Below, piece after piece: positions 56,356 through 57,727 of a stretch of DNA of 57,727 nt. The DNA lies in contig CALUTE010000012.1 of assembly GCA_944323645.1 (NCBI GenBank), forward strand, positions 1-57,727, in the 5' to 3' direction. The position numbers and the translations under genes were made by a program. This stretch comes from an uncultured Helicobacter sp. (GTDB taxonomy: Bacteria; Campylobacterota; Campylobacteria; Campylobacterales; Helicobacteraceae). How positions within the stretch are numbered: position 1 is the stretch's first letter; each line of letters begins with the position of its first letter. A model generated the notes under the pieces. The model was not told the DNA's origin and did not search any database. It saw only the letters and a list, made by a program, of their open reading frames with translations.

Positions 56356-57691
56356 TTATCTTTCTTGTGAAGTGAGAGATTGCTGGCAGATGTGTTTTGT
56401 GGTTTTTTTGTCGGTTTTGATAGTACTTTTCCCAATCTGTTTTTGTCGCCCCCCCCCCCCATCGCTTTTATCCGTAGCATCTAGTATTTCTGCTTTTGAT
56501 GTAAAAATGAAAAATCGCTGTACCAAAAAGCTTATAGCAAAAATTGTCAGCTCGCAAATGGGTTTAATGATTACCTCACTTATACCGCTATAATGCGAAA
56601 TAAAGGCAATGCCCTGCATTGAAATACACATCAGCACAATCGTAAGTATGGTATAAGAGATAAGCTCAAATTTAAGATTGGCTTTTGTCTTAAACACGAA
56701 ATGCTTGCCAACAATAAAATTAAAACTCCCTGCTACAATACGCCCACTCACCATACATACTAGCAGTGAAGCACCAAGTGTAAAACTAATCACAAAAACC
56801 ACATAGTCAATTAGGGCAGTTAAAAGCGAGTTGCCAATATGCCGAAACAGTACAAAATAAATACTAAGAGAATCAAAAATGGGGTTAAAGTGTGAAGAAG
56901 CATTGTTGTTTATGTAGATTGCTTGGATTGGGACTTGCAGAATCCTAAGCCCTTTGTTGCAAGATTCTATAAGCATTTGCATTTCAAATTCGTAGCCATT
57001 GTAGGGATTACGCAGCATTGTGCGTGCAAAACTTGGCGAGAGGAGACGCAAACCACTTTGAGTGTCTTGAATGTTTGTGCCAAACATTGTTTGAAATAGT
57101 AAGCGTGTTGTTTTGTTGCCAAAGCTACTTCGAAGCGGAATCTTGCCTTCAAATGTGCGCACACCAAGTACCAAATCAAGATTATCATTTGTTAAAAATG
57201 CTTGTTTTAACTTGCAAACATCTTCTATGCTGTGCTGCCCATCGCAATCGAGGGTAATAATACAAGTAAGACTACTAAATGTTGTTAGAATATAATTAAG
57301 ACCGTATTTTAAACTTGCGCCTTTTCCAAGATTTATGGCATTTTTGAGGAGATGTACCTTTTTGTTAAGGCAGGAAAAAACCATATCAAACTCACTCGGT
57401 GAGCCATCATTGACAACGACTACTTCATAGTGTTTGGATAGCAATTCATCAACCAATGCAAAGAGAGCCTCGCTTGGTTTGTAGGCTGGGATTAGGGCAA
57501 CAATAGTCTGTGCAGTAGTGTGTTTAGCACACAGCGGATTAGATTCTAGAGTTTGGGAGTTTGGTTTATTATGTATAATGGGTTGTTGCGGATTTGATTT
57601 CCTAGAATCTAAATTCCTAGATTCTAGAGTATTAGAGCTCCATTTATGCCCCCCCCCCTATCACTTTTATAAGAGTATTGCTATGCATCAT
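56356..57691 (-). CDS. GT2-GtrA fusion, with 5' and 3' poly-G tracts (predicted 5' OFF)
   Basis: The full potential frame begins at ATG 57691 (or 57688), close to an extended -10. It continues through GGG and a Ser/Asn/Glu-rich linker to a GT2 domain with TIVALIPAYKPSEAL, VVVVNDGSPS, LDCDGQHS (DxD-like) and GYEFEMQMLIES. A GtrA-like flippase domain of four membrane helices follows, from ~NSLLTALIDYVVFV to LVQRFFIFTSK. With 10 Gs at 57649-57658 the ATG frame stops within three codons; with 9 or 12 it is full. Database-style calls would start at an internal TTG (57456), which lacks the first strand. It ends in a short tail in the G12 state. Confidence 0.82.
56449..56460 (-). repeat. G12 tract (C12 on + strand) at the GtrA-methyltransferase junction
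   Basis: Twelve C bases on the + strand. The present length gives a GT2-GtrA protein with a 29-residue tail after the glycines and a TAA at 56356. With 10 or 13 the frame runs into the methyltransferase without a stop. Confidence 0.93.
57649..57658 (-). repeat. G10 tract (C10 on + strand) near the start of the GT2-GtrA gene
   Basis: Ten C bases on the + strand, ten codons after the ATG at 57688. Nine or twelve give the enzyme frame; ten gives GGGA-stop. Confidence 0.92.
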
Positions 57692-57714
57692 ATGCCTTTG
57701 TTTAAAATTGGAAC

Positions 57715-57720
57715 ATTATA
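57715..57720 (-). promoter_or_regulatory. Extended -10 promoter of the right-edge operon
   Basis: TGTGCTATAAT on the reverse strand, about 24 bases before ATG 57691. The -35 region would lie past the window edge. Confidence 0.6.
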
Positions 57721-57727
57721 GCACAGA

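Overview
The window is a stretch of Campylobacterota chromosome, most likely from an enterohepatic-type Helicobacter. The gene blocks follow Helicobacter order: acidic protein-gmk-tatA-argS, csrA-ispE-smpB-exbB-exbD, secG-frr-pyrE-RDD protein, prfA-rpsT-glmM-lspA, and the HP0231/HP0232-type pair (DsbK-like protein and UPF0323 lipoprotein). The window also has ggt, a ferritin, C-terminal-aromatic outer membrane proteins, and long G/C homopolymer tracts in surface-glycan genes. No CRISPR array, prophage, insertion sequence or rRNA operon was seen. The inference of genus rests on gene order and protein resemblance, not on a search.

Layout. 1-6.1 kb: housekeeping genes, then three sugar genes (GT25 glycosyltransferase, hexapeptide N-acetyltransferase, nucleotide-sugar dehydrogenase). 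6.1-10.1 kb: tRNA-Asn, ferritin, major porin, TauE/SafE permease, tRNA-Leu. 10.2-16.1 kb: pyrH, then the tightly packed truB-csrA-ispE-smpB-exbB-exbD run and a secreted LPP20-like/ankyrin protein. 16.2-17.3 kb: an M48 peptidase gene decayed by several frameshifts. 17.4-25.8 kb: chemoreceptor, outer membrane protein, ggt, manC, cutA and two lipoproteins. 25.9-27.7 kb: a GT-C membrane protein with a G9 tract. 27.8-30.1 kb: secG-frr-pyrE-RDD. 30.1-33.9 kb: a reverse-strand four-gene sugar cassette whose first gene carries a C14 tract. 34.0-46.2 kb: lipoprotein, DsbK-like protein, SMP-30-like protein, autotransporter, ATP-grasp-like protein, lone pstC, then prfA-rpsT and the divergent glmM-lspA. 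46.4-50.8 kb: metE-metF followed by a GT9-like gene. 51.4-57.7 kb: a lipoprotein and a reverse-strand Gtr-like glycosylation cluster.

The most interesting content is a set of frame-switching surface-glycan genes. At least four genes contain G/C tracts of 9-14 bases inside coding sequence. Reading frames by hand, the start codon with good ribosome-binding context is out of frame with the enzyme domain in three of them: the G9 gene at 25.9-27.7 kb, the C14 gene at 32.9-33.9 kb, and the G10 tract of the gene at the right edge. It is in frame in the GtrII-like gene at 52.3-53.8 kb. The right-edge gene has two tracts. The 5' tract decides whether a GT2-GtrA protein is made. The 3' tract decides whether that protein ends in a short tail or continues into the adjacent methyltransferase, giving a glycosyltransferase-flippase-methyltransferase fusion. 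A second theme is the very frequent word AGAATCTA/TAGATTCT, which forms palindromes between genes and also sits in low-complexity insertions inside proteins.
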